This document shows, piece by piece, positions 62,687 to 64,000 of a DNA stretch of 64,000 nt. Under the pieces are notes generated by a model. The model saw only the letters and a list, made by a program, of their open reading frames with translations. It did no database searches and was not told the DNA's origin. This stretch comes from SZUA-37 sp964472525 (GTDB taxonomy: Bacteria; Pseudomonadota; Gammaproteobacteria; UBA6429; Thiohalophilaceae): positions 185,396 through 249,395 of the forward strand of contig CAYYLL010000001.1 in assembly GCA_964472525.1 (NCBI GenBank), written 5' to 3'. Position numbers and translations under genes: made by a program. Numbering within the stretch: the stretch's first letter is position 1; every line of letters starts with the position of its first letter.

Positions 62687-63433
62687 ATGAAGAGTGGGTT
62701 ACATAAAACGGGAAACAGAAGGATAGTTTTAGATACAGAAACAACAGGATTAGAACCATCACAAGGGCATCGCATTATTGAAATTGGTTGTGTTGAACTG
62801 GTTAACCGTCGCCTAACCAATAATAACTTCCATCAATATATCAAGCCTGAACGTGACATTGATGAAGGTGCGCAAGAAGTTCATGGGATCACACTTGAAT
62901 TTCTTGACGACAAGCCGGTGATGGCCGAGGTGGTTGAAGATTTTGCTAACTACATTCGCGGTGCTGAACTTATTATTCATAATGCACCATTCGATGTGGG
63001 TTTTTTAAATAAAGAGTTCGAACTGCATGCGGCAAAAACTAAAACCAAAGCCTACAAAATAGAAGGACTATGTACCGTATTGGATACCCTTGCGCTTGCA
63101 CGCAAGATGCACCCGGGGCAAAAAAATAATCTGGATGCATTATGTAAACGTTATCATATAGATAATTCATCTCGAACTTTACACGGTGCATTACTCGATG
63201 CGGAAATTCTAGCTGATACTTATTTAGCCATGACGGGCGGGCAGGGGAGTTTGTCACTGGGTGGTGAAAGTGAATCGACGGATGGCCTGAATACAATAGA
63301 ACAGAAAAAGGTTTCATCTGACCGATCTGCACTAAAAGTAATTCGGGCCAACAGTGACGAACTGGAAAGACATCAAAAGCGTTTAAATGATTTGGATAAT
63401 GCGAGTGGTGGGCAGTGTGTTTGGAATCATTAA
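62687..63433 (+). CDS. dnaQ: DNA polymerase III epsilon subunit (3'-5' proofreading exonuclease)
   Basis: A 248-residue DEDDh exonuclease. ExoI VLDTETTGLEP (residues about 14-24) carries Asp and Glu, ExoII is HNAPFDVGFLNKEF (about 99-112) and ExoIII is TLHGALLDAEILADTY (about 164-179) with His and Asp. The C-terminal part, which binds the polymerase subunit, is divergent but of normal length. It would proofread replication. Usually it follows rnhA directly; here it lies beyond the metabolic island. Confidence 0.95.
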   Translation: MKSGLHKTGNRRIVLDTETTGLEPSQGHRIIEIGCVELVNRRLTNNNFHQYIKPERDIDEGAQEVHGITLEFLDDKPVMAEVVEDFANYIRGAELIIHNAPFDVGFLNKEFELHAAKTKTKAYKIEGLCTVLDTLALARKMHPGQKNNLDALCKRYHIDNSSRTLHGALLDAEILADTYLAMTGGQGSLSLGGESESTDGLNTIEQKKVSSDRSALKVIRANSDELERHQKRLNDLDNASGGQCVWNH

Positions 63434-64000
63434 AAAAATATTTAGAGATGTTTTTTGATTAGAAGTATTTGCTATTAAGAAATATACAGAATCTGTTTAA
63501 CTAAGGTAAATTATAGATGTCTGTCTAATTAACTGTTAGCAGTAATCAAAGTAGCAAAAAGAATTTAAAAAGCGGTTAAACAATGGGGCAGCTAAAACAC
63601 CTGACTGGCTTCAAGTTTATACAACGATAGTTGCACTCGTTAATATCGCGGCAGCGTGAAGGCGCAAACAAAATACGAAACTTTTTAGTCTGTGATTGCG
63701 GGCAGTAGTAAAAGGTGTAAAATCAAAATACCAAGAGCAAAGGGACTCCAAAGTGCAAAACAATAAAATAACAACAAGGTCATTGGGGCAACTTGCTGCT
63801 AACAATATACTCTGAGTCCTTCGTCAACCCTTAATACCAAAAATTACATATTAATCAGTCATTGTTTTTCTTTTTTGTAAAGCAAATAAATAAGCCGATT
63901 CATCATAAGGTGTTTTATTTTTCCAACATCGAAAGACGATCCGTATCTGTAATCCCCCCGAAAAATAACAGGCGTTTTAAGTAGAAAATTCTCGTAAACT
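63434..64000. other. Region after dnaQ with no gene I can assign
   Basis: 567 bp, AT-rich, to the window end. No open frame resembles a protein I know. A short hydrophobic frame on the - strand (about 63682-63780) has no good ribosome-binding site. I see no tRNA-like cloverleaf and no large palindrome. It may hold a degraded gene or the 5' side of the next one. Confidence 0.5.

Noticed and set aside
63617..63805. 62-residue - strand frame after dnaQ
   Set aside because: No ribosome-binding site or recognisable motif; composition is that of random AT-rich DNA.
1..64000. CRISPR arrays, tRNA or rRNA genes
   Set aside because: No regularly spaced short repeats, cloverleaf-like segments or rRNA signature stretches were seen on reading the window.

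Overview
The window looks like a chromosome segment of a gammaproteobacterium of fairly low GC content. The main pointers are the order mltD, SAM methyltransferase, rnhA ... dnaQ, which in Pseudomonas-type genomes is compact, plus a single-gene cysG and a ttrSR/ttrBCA locus. The organism appears facultatively anaerobic with an interest in oxidised sulfur compounds. No rRNA, tRNA, CRISPR array or intact prophage was seen. The window cuts the first gene at its 5' end.

Region 1 (1-17.3 kb) is biosynthetic. On the + strand are a fused aminodeoxychorismate synthase (5' truncated), a phosphopantetheinyl transferase, a 3-module NRPS (A-T-C-A-T-C-A-T plus a C-terminal alpha/beta-hydrolase-like domain) whose pocket residues read Gly-Ser-Gly, and a second stand-alone hydrolase. 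Facing it on the - strand is a four-gene cassette: carrier protein, acyl-CoA dehydrogenase homologue, seryl-tRNA-synthetase-like amino acid:[carrier protein] ligase and a DUF1839 protein. Two palindromic interspersed repeats separate the two transcription units. Two unrelated ways of loading amino acids on carrier proteins thus sit side by side, next to a PPTase that could prime both.

Region 2 (17.4-26.3 kb) is a tetrathionate-respiration block: ttrBCA on the - strand, divergent ttrSR on the + strand, a small 44-codon ORF, and an internally deleted IS4-type element whose left end supplies the ttrR stop codon. Imperfect 94-bp direct repeats, each carrying a CRP-like palindrome, bracket the block. 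Region 3 (26.3-31.3 kb) encodes nucleotide-sugar and sulfate activation (tviB-like dehydrogenase, galE, cysC) and a PAPS sulfotransferase, suggesting a sulfated surface glycan. A DHH-family protein lies among them. Region 4 (31.4-45 kb) is mostly housekeeping: cysG, an RND pump pair, an Atm1-type ABC exporter, a stand-alone S24-like domain, a macrodomain protein, CvfB, DUF445, MltD, a methyltransferase and RNase HI.

Region 5 (45-62.6 kb) separates rnhA from dnaQ and looks like an inserted energy/carbon-metabolism island: class I aldolase, phosphoketolase, acetate kinase, LOG protein, beta-CASP metallohydrolase, P-type proton ATPase, PEP synthase, APC permease, a Crp/Fnr-family regulator and a stress-type protein. 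It also holds eroded remains of pdhA, pdhB, a dihydrolipoamide-dehydrogenase-like gene, a phosphate-acetyltransferase-like gene and a stress-protein paralogue. Five promoter regions carry versions of a 16-bp palindrome, TGTCAC-N4-GTGACA. It has the geometry of a CRP/CooA site, and the recognition helix of the island's own regulator has the R-Q-x-x-x-R arrangement recalled for CooA. This points to a self-contained regulon controlling phosphoketolase/acetate-kinase fermentation, PEP synthesis and proton export.
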